NCBI RefSeq assembly: GCF_003449015.1
Contig: NZ_QRGD01000013.1
Location: 1 to 64,000 of the forward strand
Direction of reading: 5' to 3'
Source: Aureibaculum luteum
GTDB lineage: Bacteria; Bacteroidota; Bacteroidia; Flavobacteriales; Flavobacteriaceae
Length of the DNA stretch: 64,000 bases
Position numbers and translations under genes: made by a program. Shown in pieces: positions 44,399-55,015 of the stretch (position 1 is the stretch's first letter; each line of letters starts with the position of its first letter). The notes beneath the pieces were generated by a model. It was not told the DNA's origin, ran no database searches, and saw only the letters and a program-made list of their open reading frames with translations.

Positions 44399-45415
44399 AT
44401 GTATAAACTCATCAGAAAAGTACTGTTTTTATTTGATCCTGAAAAAGTCCACTATTTTACATTTTCTCTTATAAAAAATGGTTTTAAAATTCCTTTTATA
44501 AAAGCCATAGTTAAAGGTAAATTTAAAGTTGAAGACAAAAAGTTAGAACGTAATTTATTTGGACTAACGTTTAGAAATCCAGTAGGTTTAGCAGCAGGAA
44601 TGGATAAAAATGCCTTTTTATTTGATGAGCTTTCCTATTATGGATTCGGATTTGTGGAAATTGGTACCGTAACACCAAAGCCACAACCAGGAAATCCTAA
44701 AAAACGCTTATTTCGACTTAAAGAAGATGGTGGTATTATTAATAGAATGGGGTTTAATAATGAAGGTGTAGATGCTGCTGTAGAACGATTAAAGAATAAA
44801 AAAACAGATGTTATTATAGGTGGTAATATTGGTAAAAATAAGATTACGCCTAATGAAAACGCTATTGATGATTATATCATCTGTTTTAATAAACTTTTTG
44901 AAGTAGTTGACTATTTCGTGGTCAATGTGAGCTCACCCAATACTCCTAATTTAAGAGACTTACAAGAAAAAGAGCCTTTAACAAAATTGTTAAATACCTT
45001 ACAAGAAGAAAATAATAAGAAAGCCACTAGAAAACCAATTTTATTAAAAATTGCTCCCGATTTAACGGATACCCAATTACTTGATATTATTGATATTATT
45101 GAAACTACAAAAATTGATGGTGTAATTGCTACAAATACTACAATTTCTAGAGAAGGTTTACAATCTGAAAATAAAAATGAAACAGGAGGTTTAAGTGGTA
45201 AGCCGTTAACTAACCGTTCTACAGAAGTGATTCGATTTTTAGCTGATAAATCTAATAAAGCATTTCCTATAATTGGTGTTGGAGGAATTCATTCTGCGGA
45301 AGACGCCCTTGAAAAAATTGAAGCCGGTGCAGATTTAGTGCAAGTCTATACAGGTTTTATCTATGAAGGTCCTGCATTGGTAAAGCGAATTAATAAGTTA
45401 TTAATAAAGCAATAA
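44399..45415 (+). CDS. pyrD: Dihydroorotate dehydrogenase (quinone), class 2
   Basis: 338 residues. The class 2 layout is clear: an N-terminal membrane-associating helix pair ([19 protein letters not shown]), then the barrel with [39 protein letters not shown], the active-site region [10 protein letters not shown] with its catalytic serine, and phosphate-binding [11 protein letters not shown] plus YTGFIYEGP. It oxidises dihydroorotate to orotate with FMN and a membrane quinone, the fourth step of pyrimidine synthesis. It is co-transcribed with pheT judging from the 3-bp gap. Confidence 0.97.
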   Translation: MYKLIRKVLFLFDPEKVHYFTFSLIKNGFKIPFIKAIVKGKFKVEDKKLERNLFGLTFRNPVGLAAGMDKNAFLFDELSYYGFGFVEIGTVTPKPQPGNPKKRLFRLKEDGGIINRMGFNNEGVDAAVERLKNKKTDVIIGGNIGKNKITPNENAIDDYIICFNKLFEVVDYFVVNVSSPNTPNLRDLQEKEPLTKLLNTLQEENNKKATRKPILLKIAPDLTDTQLLDIIDIIETTKIDGVIATNTTISREGLQSENKNETGGLSGKPLTNRSTEVIRFLADKSNKAFPIIGVGGIHSAEDALEKIEAGADLVQVYTGFIYEGPALVKRINKLLIKQ

Positions 45416-45755
45416 AATAAGTTCTCTTATTTTTTTAGCACCGCTTTTAGGGTGAAGAAAGGGTAATACGGATATAAAGTCAATGCTAATAAAACGATAA
45501 AAGGGGAGTTTGAAAACTTGTAATTTAAAACCCTTTTTAGAATATAATATCTTGGGACTTAATTAGTCAAACCCACGGCCATCCTCCTTCGTCATATGTC
45601 ACCTCTCTTTGCCTAAAGCAAGGAGCTGTTCTCATTGACATTTATTATAAATTGATAAGTAGCAATTTTCAAGTATGGGTAAAAAATAGTGTCTTTTAAA
45701 CGCTTAAGAAATAGTATCACTGTAATAGTCAAAGTCCTTCCTTTTTGGGAAGGAT
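45416..45755. other. Convergent gap between pyrD and purL with hairpins
   Basis: No gene. A hairpin CTCTTTGC / GCAAGGAG near 45612-45632 and a GC-rich block around 45570-45635 stand out from the AT-rich surroundings and may be a dispersed repeat. A terminator-like hairpin lies at 45735-45754. Confidence 0.45.
45735..45754. terminator. Hairpin at the purL 3' end
   Basis: TCCTTCC (45735-45741) pairs with GGAAGGA (45748-45754) across TTTTTG. It is adjacent to the purL stop (45756) and probably ends that minus-strand transcript, although the T-run after it is weak. Confidence 0.55.
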
Positions 45756-48700
45756 TTAGGATGGATTTTTCTTTTCAATCCATTTTCTAGCATTCACAAA
45801 TGCTTCTAGCCAGGGAGAAACTTCATCTTTTCTTCCTTCAGGATAATTAGCCCAATTCCATTGAAAAGTCGAACGTTCTATATGTGGCATCGTTACTAAG
45901 TGACGACCACTGGTATCGCACAACATGGCAGTGTTGAAATCAGAACCATTAGGGTTATGGGGATATTCAGCATAACCATATTTGGCGACAACATCATAAT
46001 TGTCTTCGGACATTGGTAAGTTAAATTTACCTTCACCGTGACTAATCCAAACACCTAAAGTACTTCCTGCTAAAGAAGATAGCATTATTGAATTATTTTC
46101 TTGAATATATACTGAAGTAAATGAACTTTCGTGTTTATGAGAGTCGTTATGTTTCATTTTTCCATGGTTAGTATGATCGGGGTTGATAACTTCCAATTCC
46201 ATAAATAACTGACAACCATTGCAAATTCCAACAGATAAAGTGTCTTCTCTTGCAAAGAAATCGTTGATTACCTTATTGGCTTTTTCGTTGTATTTAATGG
46301 CACCTGCCCAACCTTTAGCAGAACCCAACACATCCGAATTACTAAATCCGCCAACAGCTCCCAAAAATTGAATATCTTCTAAATTTTCACGACCAGAAAT
46401 TAGATCGGTCATGTGAACATCTTTTACATCAAATCCTGCCAAATACATGGCATTTGCCATTTCTCGTTCAGAGTTACTACCTTTTTCACGGAGAATAGCA
46501 GCTTTAGGTCTCTCCCGAATATCTCGGGACGCTCGACCTGACAACCCTGTTATATCTTTCAGCTTACCCGTAAAGTGTTTTGGAAAAACGTAGGCTAACG
46601 GTTGATTTTTATAATTATCAAATCTATCTTGAGCTAAATTATTTGCTGTTTGATGCTTATCTAATAAATACGAAGTTTTAAACCAAACATCTCTTAACTC
46701 AGAAACATTCAACACTAAATCTTCATGTTGATTCTTTATGGAAAGTGTTTCGTTAGAAGTTACTTTTCCTATCCTATAAAATTCAATATTAGCATCAGTT
46801 AATATTTTTTCAACTGAATTATCTTCAGCTTGAAAAACAATTCCTGCATTTTCAGAAAACAATAGTTTGGAAGTGTCTTTTTCATTAATTGCCGATACGT
46901 CTATGGTCGCTCCTAAGCTTATATCTGCAAAACACATTTCTAATAGTGTCGTTATCAATCCACCAGATGCAACATCATGTCCGGCAACAATCTTGTCATT
47001 TTTAATTAGCTTTTGAATGGTATTAAAAATTGTTGCAAACTGCTTCGCATCTTTTATTGAAGGAGCTTTGCTACCCACTTTATTCAATGTTTGAGCAAAT
47101 GAACTTCCTCCTAATTCGTGACTTTCCTGTGAAAGATTGATATAATAAATAGATCCTTTATTGGCTTGTAACACAGGTTCTACAACTTTGGTAATATCAT
47201 TACAATGACCAGCTGCCGAAATAATTACAGTACCTGGAGCGATTACTTCTTCATTAGGATATTTTTGTTTCATTGACAAGGAATCTTTCCCTGTAGGTAC
47301 ATTTATACCCAGTTCAATGGCGAATTCTGAAATAGCTTCAACAGCTTCATATAAACGAGCATCTTCACCTTCATTTCTACAAGGCCACATCCAGTTTGCT
47401 GAAAGTGAAATACTCTTAAGTCCCTCTTCAAGTGGTGCCCAAATAATATTTGTTAACGCCTCAGCAATTGAATTTCTACTTCCGGCAATAGGGTCAATTA
47501 AACCTGAAATAGGGGAGTGCCCTATACTAGTCGCAATTCCTTCCTTACCTTTATAGTCTAACGCCATTACCGCACAATTGTTAAGTGGTAATTGTAACGG
47601 GCCAACACATTGTTGCTTGGCAACTTTACCACCTACACATCGGTCTACTTTATTTGTCAACCAGTCTTTACAGGCAACAGCTTCTAATTGTAATACGCGT
47701 TTAAGGTAGTCTGTAAATTTATCATTATCATATACCAATTCTTCATAATTTCGTTGAATGGTTACATCATTCATTATCGTTTTTGGAGAGCTGCCAAACA
47801 TATCTTCCAACGCTAAGTCCATTGGCTTTTCACCAGTTGTTTTTGACTCAAAGGTAAAACGATTATCCCCTGTAACATCACCAACAGTATAAATAGGAGA
47901 ACGCTCACGTTCTGCAATTCGTTGTAAATTTTCTAAATGTTTTTCACCAATAACCAATCCCATTCTTTCTTGAGATTCATTCCCGATTATTTCTTTGGCG
48001 GATAGTGTCGGATCTCCAATAGGAAGCTTATCTAAATCAATTTTTCCACCGGTATCTTCCACCAATTCAGAAAGACAATTCAGATGACCACCCGCTCCAT
48101 GATCGTGAATAGAAACAATATGATTTATATCGCTTTCTACCATACCACGAATGGCGTTTGCCGCTCTTTTTTGCATTTCAGGATTTGAACGTTGTACAGC
48201 ATTCAATTCAATACCACTTTCAAAGGCACCAGTATCTGCAGAAGATACTGCAGCACCACCCATTCCAATTCTATAATTATCACCACCTAAAAGGACAATT
48301 TTATCACCAGTTTTTGGGGTGTCTTTTAAGGCTTGCTCTGCCTTTCCATATCCGATACCACCAGCTTGCATGATCACTTTGTCGTAACCTAATTTTCTAG
48401 AATGCTCTCCATGTTCAAAAGTTAAAACAGATCCACAAATTAAGGGTTGGCCGAATTTATTACCAAAATCAGAAGCACCATTTGATGCTTTAATTAAAAT
48501 ATCAATAGGCGTTTGATATAACCATGGACGTGCAGGCATCGCATCTTCCCAAGGCTTGTCTTGATTCGAGTCAACCGAATCTTGCTCTAATCGAGAATAC
48601 GAAGTCATATATACTGCTGTTCCCGCTAAAGGTAAAGATCCTTTTCCACCTGCTAGTCTATCACGAATCTCACCACCGGAACCTGTTGCTGCACCGTTGA

Positions 48701-49484
48701 AAGGCTCTACAGTTGTTGGGAAATTATGTGTTTCTGCTTTTAACGATAAAACGGAATTGTAATCTTTAACTTCATAAAAGTCAGGCTTATCAGCTGTTTT
48801 TGGAGCAAATTGCTCCACTTTTGGACCTTTAATAAAAGCCACATTGTCTTTGTATGCTGAAACAATATCGTTAGGATGTATTTCAGAAGTTTTTTTAATC
48901 AATTTGAATAAAGAAGATGGTTTTTCCTTACCATCAATAACAAAAGAGCCATTGAAAATTTTATGACGACAATGTTCACTATTTACTTGTGAGAATCCGA
49001 AAACCTCAGAATCTGTTAGTTTTCTCCCAGATTCTTTATATAATTTTGCAGATAGATTTTCTAGGTATTCTACTTCGTCATCACTTAACGAAAGCCCTTC
49101 TTGTTGATTATATTCTGCGATGTTTTCAATTTCTAAAACGGCTTCTGGTTGTATGTGAACATCAAAAATCTCTTGATTTAATATTATATATTTTTGAAGA
49201 AGCATAGGGTCAAAATCTGCAAATACTTCATTTGAAGCGATGAATTCTTCTATTCTTAGAATCCCCTCAATACCCATATTTTGAGTTATTTCAACAGCAT
49301 TGGTACTCCAAGGTGTTATCATTGCAGCACGCGGTCCAACAAAATAAGCGTCAATAGTTGCTTGTTGTAGCATGGTTTTATTACCAAATAACCAAGTAAG
49401 TTTATTAATGGAATCTGTTGTTAAATTGTTTGCGGTTTGTACTGCGAATACTTTGGTGTGTGACTCTCCAAAAAAATAGATCAT
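45756..49484 (-). CDS. purL: Phosphoribosylformylglycinamidine synthase (single-chain)
   Basis: 1242 residues, the large single-polypeptide form. The N-terminal PurS-like and linker part includes SEVFGFSQVNSEHCRHKIF. Two AIRS-type synthase halves follow, with LKAETHNFPTTVEPFNGAATGSGG and VASGGLITTLLEM. The C-terminal class I glutamine amidotransferase domain has GICNGCQ with the nucleophilic cysteine, and LVTMPHIERS near the end with its histidine. It converts FGAR, glutamine and ATP to FGAM in purine synthesis. The gene is alone on its strand here. Confidence 0.97.
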   Translation of the reverse strand: MIYFFGESHTKVFAVQTANNLTTDSINKLTWLFGNKTMLQQATIDAYFVGPRAAMITPWSTNAVEITQNMGIEGILRIEEFIASNEVFADFDPMLLQKYIILNQEIFDVHIQPEAVLEIENIAEYNQQEGLSLSDDEVEYLENLSAKLYKESGRKLTDSEVFGFSQVNSEHCRHKIFNGSFVIDGKEKPSSLFKLIKKTSEIHPNDIVSAYKDNVAFIKGPKVEQFAPKTADKPDFYEVKDYNSVLSLKAETHNFPTTVEPFNGAATGSGGEIRDRLAGGKGSLPLAGTAVYMTSYSRLEQDSVDSNQDKPWEDAMPARPWLYQTPIDILIKASNGASDFGNKFGQPLICGSVLTFEHGEHSRKLGYDKVIMQAGGIGYGKAEQALKDTPKTGDKIVLLGGDNYRIGMGGAAVSSADTGAFESGIELNAVQRSNPEMQKRAANAIRGMVESDINHIVSIHDHGAGGHLNCLSELVEDTGGKIDLDKLPIGDPTLSAKEIIGNESQERMGLVIGEKHLENLQRIAERERSPIYTVGDVTGDNRFTFESKTTGEKPMDLALEDMFGSSPKTIMNDVTIQRNYEELVYDNDKFTDYLKRVLQLEAVACKDWLTNKVDRCVGGKVAKQQCVGPLQLPLNNCAVMALDYKGKEGIATSIGHSPISGLIDPIAGSRNSIAEALTNIIWAPLEEGLKSISLSANWMWPCRNEGEDARLYEAVEAISEFAIELGINVPTGKDSLSMKQKYPNEEVIAPGTVIISAAGHCNDITKVVEPVLQANKGSIYYINLSQESHELGGSSFAQTLNKVGSKAPSIKDAKQFATIFNTIQKLIKNDKIVAGHDVASGGLITTLLEMCFADISLGATIDVSAINEKDTSKLLFSENAGIVFQAEDNSVEKILTDANIEFYRIGKVTSNETLSIKNQHEDLVLNVSELRDVWFKTSYLLDKHQTANNLAQDRFDNYKNQPLAYVFPKHFTGKLKDITGLSGRASRDIRERPKAAILREKGSNSEREMANAMYLAGFDVKDVHMTDLISGRENLEDIQFLGAVGGFSNSDVLGSAKGWAGAIKYNEKANKVINDFFAREDTLSVGICNGCQLFMELEVINPDHTNHGKMKHNDSHKHESSFTSVYIQENNSIMLSSLAGSTLGVWISHGEGKFNLPMSEDNYDVVAKYGYAEYPHNPNGSDFNTAMLCDTSGRHLVTMPHIERSTFQWNWANYPEGRKDEVSPWLEAFVNARKWIEKKNPS

Positions 49485-49601
49485 TGCTTTGATTTTGTGA
49501 GCAGTAAAAATACATATTTAGATGGTTAAGGATGTGTCAAAAGAAACAAAAATGACAAATGTTTTTAACAAGGTTTTGTTAGTATCTCTAGGTTTCTATA
49601 A

Positions 49602-49631
49602 TTGTAGGGTAAGGGGAATGTATTAATTTTG
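49602..49631 (+). promoter_or_regulatory. Promoter of the PNGase F-like gene
   Basis: TTG at 49602-49604 and TAATTTTG at 49624-49631 with a 19-bp spacer match the Bacteroidota consensus; the ATG lies 23 bp further at 49654. Confidence 0.65.
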
Positions 49632-49653
49632 TAAGGGTAAAATATAACCCAAC

Positions 49654-51336
49654 ATGAAAAAAATATTTGTAACCCTACTTTTTATATTACCTATTTTAGC
49701 TTACACTCAAAAGAAACCTCATAGTTATAAGATTACTTACGACAACATTTCAAATGGAAAAAAGAGTGATAGAACCACCAGTATAGATTATCAAAATCAA
49801 ATCGTTTTTTTATCTAATGCTGATGACAAAATTCAACAATTTATTAATTTTAATACCAGTGAAGTTGTAAGTACGATAACTTATAATGACCAACTCTATA
49901 AACAAGTAACTCTTTTTGATAGCCTTCCAAAACCGATTTTTGAAGATAAGCCAGAAACTATTTTAGGTTTTAAATGTAAATATGCCAAGTATAATTATTT
50001 TTCTAATTCCATAGAAGTATGGTTTACGGAAGATGCAAAAGTGAAGGGGTCACCAAGCCCTATGTTTTTACCCAATAAAAATGCGTTGGTATTAAAAATA
50101 ACAAGAAATGGGAATCGTACTTCACTAGCGAGTGCTATAGATAAAATTAAAAAAGCTGAACCGCGTCAATATACTGCTGATAATGCATTGGAGGTTACTG
50201 CCGCCGAATTTGAAGAGATTAAAATCAATTCAAGGTTTACTAAAGTTACTATTTTTGATAATGAAACGGTCAATTTTGATGGTTCTTTAAAAGCTCCTGA
50301 TACCAATACTATTGAGCTTAATAAAACCTATCATTTAAGTGTAGGCTCTGTAATTGTAAAAAAGATTAAACTAACCCCTGAATTAAAAAAGAGTGGAAAT
50401 GTATTTGCGAAATTACAGTGCCGTTCTAATGGTGATGCCTATGACCGGACAGGTTCGGTCTTTATTGTCCCAGTAGATGAAAATAGTTCTGTGATGGATG
50501 CATATTTAAAAGGGTTAGATCAATTACCAGTTTATACCGATAATACAGGACAGAAATACCAAGGAATTATTAAAGAAGGAAATTATAATCCACCCATTGA
50601 AATCATGCGATTTTTTACATCGTTTGGAGCGAATCATTTTAATGACAAGCGGGTTATTAACAATTACGATTGGGCAGATGATGTTCGCTATAAGCAAGAG
50701 GTAACATCTTTAATCCCAACAGATGTTGATGAAATTTGGGTAGGTGTTTTTGTTGGTAATTATGATAAAGGAGGACATAAAGTGAGTCTTGAACTTAATT
50801 TTTATCCATCATTCGGTGGCAATGATACTGTGGATGTGAAATATATCGAGCCTTTATTCTCTACGGTTAATACATTAGAAATGTCAGGTCAGAATTATGG
50901 AAGATTATTTAAAACGGATACACTTACTGTTGATTTTGAAATCCCTAAAAATATAGAAGACTTACAGATGCTATATACTTCCACAGGTCATGGAGGATGG
51001 GGTGCTGGAGACGAATTTGTTCCGAAAATGAATAAAATATTTATTGATGGTAAAGAAGTATTTACGATAGTGCCTTGGCGGACAGATTGTGCTACGTATC
51101 GATTTTCGAATCCCGCCTCAGGTAATTTTGGAAATGGATTGTCTTCTAGCGATTTGAGTCGTTCTAATTGGTGCCCTGGTACACTAACACCTCCTTATTT
51201 AATTCCGCTAAAAGATTTAGAACCAGGAAAACATATTATTCAAGTTGTAATTGATCAGGGTAACGATGAAGGTAGTAGTTTTAGCCATTGGGGAGTTACT
51301 GGAGTTTTGGTTGGTGAAAAGAGAATTGATAACTAA
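49654..51336 (+). CDS. Peptide-N-glycosidase F-like protein with N-terminal extension
   Basis: 560 residues with a signal peptide (ending LAYTQ, residue 19). Residues ~23-170 resemble a GLPGLI-like domain (ILGFKCKYAKYNYFSNSIEVWFTEDAKV). The remainder matches the two jelly-roll domains of PNGase F. QCRSNGDAYDRTGSV stands where PNGase F has its catalytic WDRY, so Asp264 is the likely nucleophile equivalent. TGHGGWGAGDEF and SRSNWCPGTLTPPYLIPL match the second domain. PNGase F hydrolyses the glycan-asparagine bond of N-glycoproteins. The N-terminal extension recalls the PNGase F-II subtype. It may feed on glycoproteins outside the cell. Confidence 0.85.
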   Translation: MKKIFVTLLFILPILAYTQKKPHSYKITYDNISNGKKSDRTTSIDYQNQIVFLSNADDKIQQFINFNTSEVVSTITYNDQLYKQVTLFDSLPKPIFEDKPETILGFKCKYAKYNYFSNSIEVWFTEDAKVKGSPSPMFLPNKNALVLKITRNGNRTSLASAIDKIKKAEPRQYTADNALEVTAAEFEEIKINSRFTKVTIFDNETVNFDGSLKAPDTNTIELNKTYHLSVGSVIVKKIKLTPELKKSGNVFAKLQCRSNGDAYDRTGSVFIVPVDENSSVMDAYLKGLDQLPVYTDNTGQKYQGIIKEGNYNPPIEIMRFFTSFGANHFNDKRVINNYDWADDVRYKQEVTSLIPTDVDEIWVGVFVGNYDKGGHKVSLELNFYPSFGGNDTVDVKYIEPLFSTVNTLEMSGQNYGRLFKTDTLTVDFEIPKNIEDLQMLYTSTGHGGWGAGDEFVPKMNKIFIDGKEVFTIVPWRTDCATYRFSNPASGNFGNGLSSSDLSRSNWCPGTLTPPYLIPLKDLEPGKHIIQVVIDQGNDEGSSFSHWGVTGVLVGEKRIDN

Positions 51337-51397
51337 TTTGTGATATGACAAATGTCGATTTATTGTTTGTCTTATGAACTTTAGGTAATTAAGTTTT

Positions 51398-52294
51398 TTA
51401 AATAGTAATACTTGGAGAGCAAGTTGCTCTTTTTAATAACATATACTCACCATTGTTCTTAAACTCTCGTATAGAAGTGCCTGCATACCTTTTAAATGTT
51501 TTGGAAAGGTGACTAACATCTGTAAATCCTAGTTCGTCCGCTATTTGCGTTAATGTAAAATCTGAATTTAATAAACGGATTTCAACCAATTTAAGTTTGG
51601 CTTTTAGTATATATTCTCGCAAAGGCATGTGGACTTGTTTCTTGAAAAATTCACTGACATAAGTTGGAGACATCATAAAGACATCTGCTAAGTTTTCGAC
51701 TTTTAACAACGCTGTTTTATCGATGTTTTCGTTAATATAGGTTAGCATTTTTGTTATTCTATCGTCTGAGTTGTTGTTTGGCATTTCAAAATAACTGCTC
51801 TTCTTTATGTTTCTAATCAATAATTCTAAGATGCTTGTCATTAAGCTAGTTATTAGGTTTATAGATTCGTTACCATAACTTCGAGATTCTTCTAAAATCA
51901 TAGAAATTAAGTTTTTCAAATGATTTCGGTCTACATCATTTTTAATAATGTCACCAGGCAATTGATTATAGTTAGATAAGATATAAGAGGCTTCTTTAAA
52001 CCATTCGTTTCTATCAATAGTAATTCTGTTTATATTTTTAAAAAATGAATCCGTAAACTTTAGAAATACAAATTTTGTAGGTTTTTCGATGTTGAACGAA
52101 TGACATTTTAATGGAGGCAATAAAAAGATACTGCCTTTGTTGTAACGGACATCATTATAGTTAATGCATTGCGATCCTTCACCATTTTTTATTAAAACCA
52201 ATTCGAAAAAATTGTTTTTAACAGGCCGTTGTTTCCATTCTGTCAGTTCGATTTCTTGTATTTCAAAAGGTTTATATGCTTCAATTACTTGCAT
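51398..52294 (-). CDS. AraC-family transcriptional regulator
   Basis: 298 residues: an N-terminal cupin-like sensing domain (residues ~20-120) and a C-terminal AraC domain with two helix-turn-helix units (LLKVENLADVFMMSPTYVSEFFKKQ, then LTQIADELGFTDVSHLSKTFKRYAGTSIREFK). It is divergent from the ABM-domain monooxygenase gene with a 172-bp shared region, so it probably controls that gene and perhaps the transporter behind it. The inducer is unknown. Confidence 0.93.
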   Translation of the reverse strand: MQVIEAYKPFEIQEIELTEWKQRPVKNNFFELVLIKNGEGSQCINYNDVRYNKGSIFLLPPLKCHSFNIEKPTKFVFLKFTDSFFKNINRITIDRNEWFKEASYILSNYNQLPGDIIKNDVDRNHLKNLISMILEESRSYGNESINLITSLMTSILELLIRNIKKSSYFEMPNNNSDDRITKMLTYINENIDKTALLKVENLADVFMMSPTYVSEFFKKQVHMPLREYILKAKLKLVEIRLLNSDFTLTQIADELGFTDVSHLSKTFKRYAGTSIREFKNNGEYMLLKRATCSPSITI

Positions 52295-52427
52295 TTTGAT
52301 GTGTATTAGTAATAATTTGATGCGAAATTAGATAAAAAAGAAATATGAAAGCAAAAAATTGTGATTGAAACCTTTAAATGTACATTATTATCCATTTTTA
52401 GTACATTAAAAGATTGGGGAGTCCGTA

Positions 52428-52435
52428 TAGTTTTG
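52428..52435 (+). promoter_or_regulatory. -7 promoter element for the ABM monooxygenase gene
   Basis: TAGTTTTG fits TAnnTTTG and lies 31 bp before the ATG at 52467. No properly spaced TTG is seen, which would fit activator-dependent control by the divergent AraC protein. Confidence 0.45.
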
Positions 52436-52466
52436 CATTATAATTAAACCAATTCAAAACAATAGT

Positions 52467-52766
52467 ATGGAAAAATCATATTTAACAATAGTGGCTAGGA
52501 TTTTAGTAAAAGAAGAACACAGAGAATTTGTGAAAGCTGAATTACTAAAATTATTAGAGGTAACTAGAGTAGAGGAAGGTAATATTAGTTATGATCTTCA
52601 ACAAGATAATGGGAATCCAAACTTCTTTTTATTCCATGAAAAATGGATTAATCGTGAGTTATGGCAAAAACATATGGGTAATAAGCATTTAGCTCATTAT
52701 TTAAAAGTTACAGAGGGTAAGGTAAACGAGTTCATTTTAAATGAAATGACCGAAATAATAAACTAG
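52467..52766 (+). CDS. Antibiotic biosynthesis monooxygenase (ABM) domain protein, YgiN-like
   Basis: 99 residues with the dimeric ferredoxin-like ABM fold: LTIVARILVKEEHREFVKAELLKLLEVTRVEEGNISYDL at the start, then FLFHEKWINRELWQKHMGNKHLAHYL. Homologues such as YgiN act on quinols, others on aromatic substrates. No signal peptide, so cytoplasmic. It is divergent from the AraC gene and upstream of the disrupted BCCT gene. The reaction is not assigned. Confidence 0.9.
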   Translation: MEKSYLTIVARILVKEEHREFVKAELLKLLEVTRVEEGNISYDLQQDNGNPNFFLFHEKWINRELWQKHMGNKHLAHYLKVTEGKVNEFILNEMTEIIN

Positions 52767-52846
52767 GTTTAAAAAGCATAAATAGTGAAATCGTTAGGGA
52801 TTAAGATTTAAATTCTAATCCCTATTTTTGTTTAAAATTAAACTTG

Positions 52847-54336
52847 ATGCTAAAATACATTCAGAAACATTCTATATTATCCATTTCTGTTGGTATTATT
52901 TTTAGCTGTACTTTATTGGTGTTTTTTGCTACGGAAGCTAGTTATAATGCTATAGAAATTGCCTCATTATGGGTACGAAATTATTTTGGATATTTTTATC
53001 TTTATTTGGGTTTAGGTTTAGTTTTGTCTCTATTAGTTATCGCATTTTCTCGTTATGGAAATATTAGACTAGGTAAGCCAACTTCTAAACCAGAACATTC
53101 ACTTTGGGCTTGGACTGCTATGTTATATAGTGCAGGAATGGGATCTGGTATTTTGTTACGTGCAGTACAAGAGCCTGTTTTTATGCAACAAAATCCACCT
53201 TATACTTCTAATTTACCAGCAGATACTTTACACTAGAATTTACCTTTTATCAATGGGGGCTAACGGCTTGGGCTTTTTATGGACTATTTGCAATGATCAT
53301 TGGCTATGGTTTATACATTAGAAAAAAGAAAGTGAGTATTAGTGCCACCATTGAAGATCATATAAAAAGCAAAATTGTAAGAAAAGGAGTTGATGTCATC
53401 ACCATTATAACGACTGTTTTTGGATTAATTGCTGCAATAGGTTTAGGAACCACCCAAATTAATGGTGGTATTAATCATATTACAGATGCGAATTTTGGAT
53501 TAATGACAACTATTTTACTGTGCGTGCTTATTTGTACTGTTGCTTGTTATTCTGCATGGCAAGGTGTAAACAAGGGGATTAAAATATTTTCTAAATTAAA
53601 TATTATAATCACTCTTGCTATTTTAATTTTTGTCTTTGTTACTAGTGATATGAGTGCTATTCTTGCCTCATTTGCTACGGCCACCTTTTATTATATTATA
53701 GATTTTATACCGATGAGCTTGGCTATAGGATCTTATAACCCAGGAACGGAATTTTTAACAGACTGGACTTTCTATTATTGGGCATTTTGGTTGTCTTGGG
53801 CACCTTTTACAGGTATATTTATTGCTCGTATTTCTAAAGGTCGTACCATACGTCAGTTGCTATTAGGTGTTTTAATTATTCCTTCTCTGGGTACATTTTT
53901 TTGGTTTTCTGTTTTTGGCACATCCGCATTTAATTTGATTGATGAATGGGGTGTCTATAACAGCCAATTTAGTAATGTATTCTCTTCTATTTTTGTTTTT
54001 TTTGAACACTATCCTTTTGCTACATTTTTAAATATAACGTCAGCGTTTTTATTAATTAGTTTTTTAATAACGTCTGTAGATTCTGCTGTATTCGTGTTAA
54101 GTATGTTTACAGATAATGGTTCTAAAAACCCAAGTAAAACCCATCGGGTAGTTTGGTCTATTTTTATTCTCTTAGCCACAATTGCTTTGGTGTTATTGGG
54201 TAATTTTAAAACAGATATTAATGTTTTGGAGGCTGTACAACGTCTGTTAATTATAACCTCATTACCCTTTGCTTTTTTTATTATAATAATGCTCAGTTAT
54301 TTTATAATAGGCTTGAGAAAAACAACAAAGGATTAA
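52847..54336 (+). pseudogene. BCCT-family osmolyte transporter disrupted by a single-base frameshift
   Basis: Two adjacent frames give one BCCT (betaine/choline/carnitine) transporter of about 496 residues. The first frame runs from the ATG at 52847 to a stop at 53234-53236 and contains WTAMLYSAGMGSGILLRAVQEPVF. The second continues LEFTFYQWGLTAWAFYGLF without a gap and goes to 54336, including IPMSLAIGSYNPGTEFLTDWTFYYWAFWLSWAPFTG. Restoring a G after 53230 (ACTTTA-G-CACTAGAA) would give TLALEFTF, which looks like the native text. It is thus either a recent pseudogene or a sequencing error. The transporter would take up betaine-like compatible solutes. Confidence 0.85.
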
Positions 54337-54385
54337 GAATATTTTAGTTCTTTTAAAATAATTAACGAATTTAGATTCTTCCAAA

Positions 54386-55015
54386 ATGAATTTATTTAGT
54401 CAAATGGACTTATTTTCTTCAGATGAAATTCTTAAAACGGAGTTTGATTTACCTGGTGCTGATGTAACTTTATTTGAAAATTTCTTTACTACTGACGAAA
54501 GCAATAGGCTTTATGATAGTTTGTTAAATAATACAGTTTGGGAGCAAGATCAGATGATTATTTACGGCAAACAAGTCAATTTACCACGGTTAACGGCTTG
54601 GTATGGCGATACAAAAACAGATGTGTCTTATACAGATAAGAGAAGTAAAATGCATGCTTGGAATGCTGATTTATTATTTATTAAAAACCGAATAGAGCAG
54701 GAGGTAGATATAAAATTTACACGCTGTTTACTCAATTATTACAGAGATGGAAAAGACAGTGTAGATTGGCACCAAGATTATGAAGGTGAACAACGTAAAA
54801 ACACAGTTATTGCTTCAGTGACTTATGGTGAAACAAGACCTTTTCAGTTAAAACATGCTACACGTAAGGATTTGAAACGTATTGATATTCCACTAGCTCA
54901 CGGAAGTTTATTGTTGATGCAAGGTGCTACACAAGACAATTGGAAGCACAAAATACCAAAAACAGCAAAGAAAATTAAACCAAGAATCAATTTGACTTTT
55001 AGATGGATAACGTAA
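54386..55015 (+). CDS. AlkB-like alpha-ketoglutarate-dependent dioxygenase
   Basis: 209 residues. The Fe(II)/2-oxoglutarate signature is complete: WHQDYEGEQRKNTVIASVTYG gives the H-x-D pair, WKHKIPK the distal histidine, and PRINLTFRWI the two arginines for 2-oxoglutarate and substrate. LPRLTAWYGD upstream matches the nucleotide-recognition lid of AlkB proteins. It repairs alkylated DNA or RNA bases by oxidative demethylation. It lies 49 bp downstream of the BCCT gene, possibly independently expressed. Confidence 0.94.
   Translation: MNLFSQMDLFSSDEILKTEFDLPGADVTLFENFFTTDESNRLYDSLLNNTVWEQDQMIIYGKQVNLPRLTAWYGDTKTDVSYTDKRSKMHAWNADLLFIKNRIEQEVDIKFTRCLLNYYRDGKDSVDWHQDYEGEQRKNTVIASVTYGETRPFQLKHATRKDLKRIDIPLAHGSLLLMQGATQDNWKHKIPKTAKKIKPRINLTFRWIT

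Noticed and set aside
48158-48373. Plus-strand open frames inside purL, dnaX and pheT
   Set aside because: These are shadows of strongly conserved genes on the opposite strand, with low-complexity composition.
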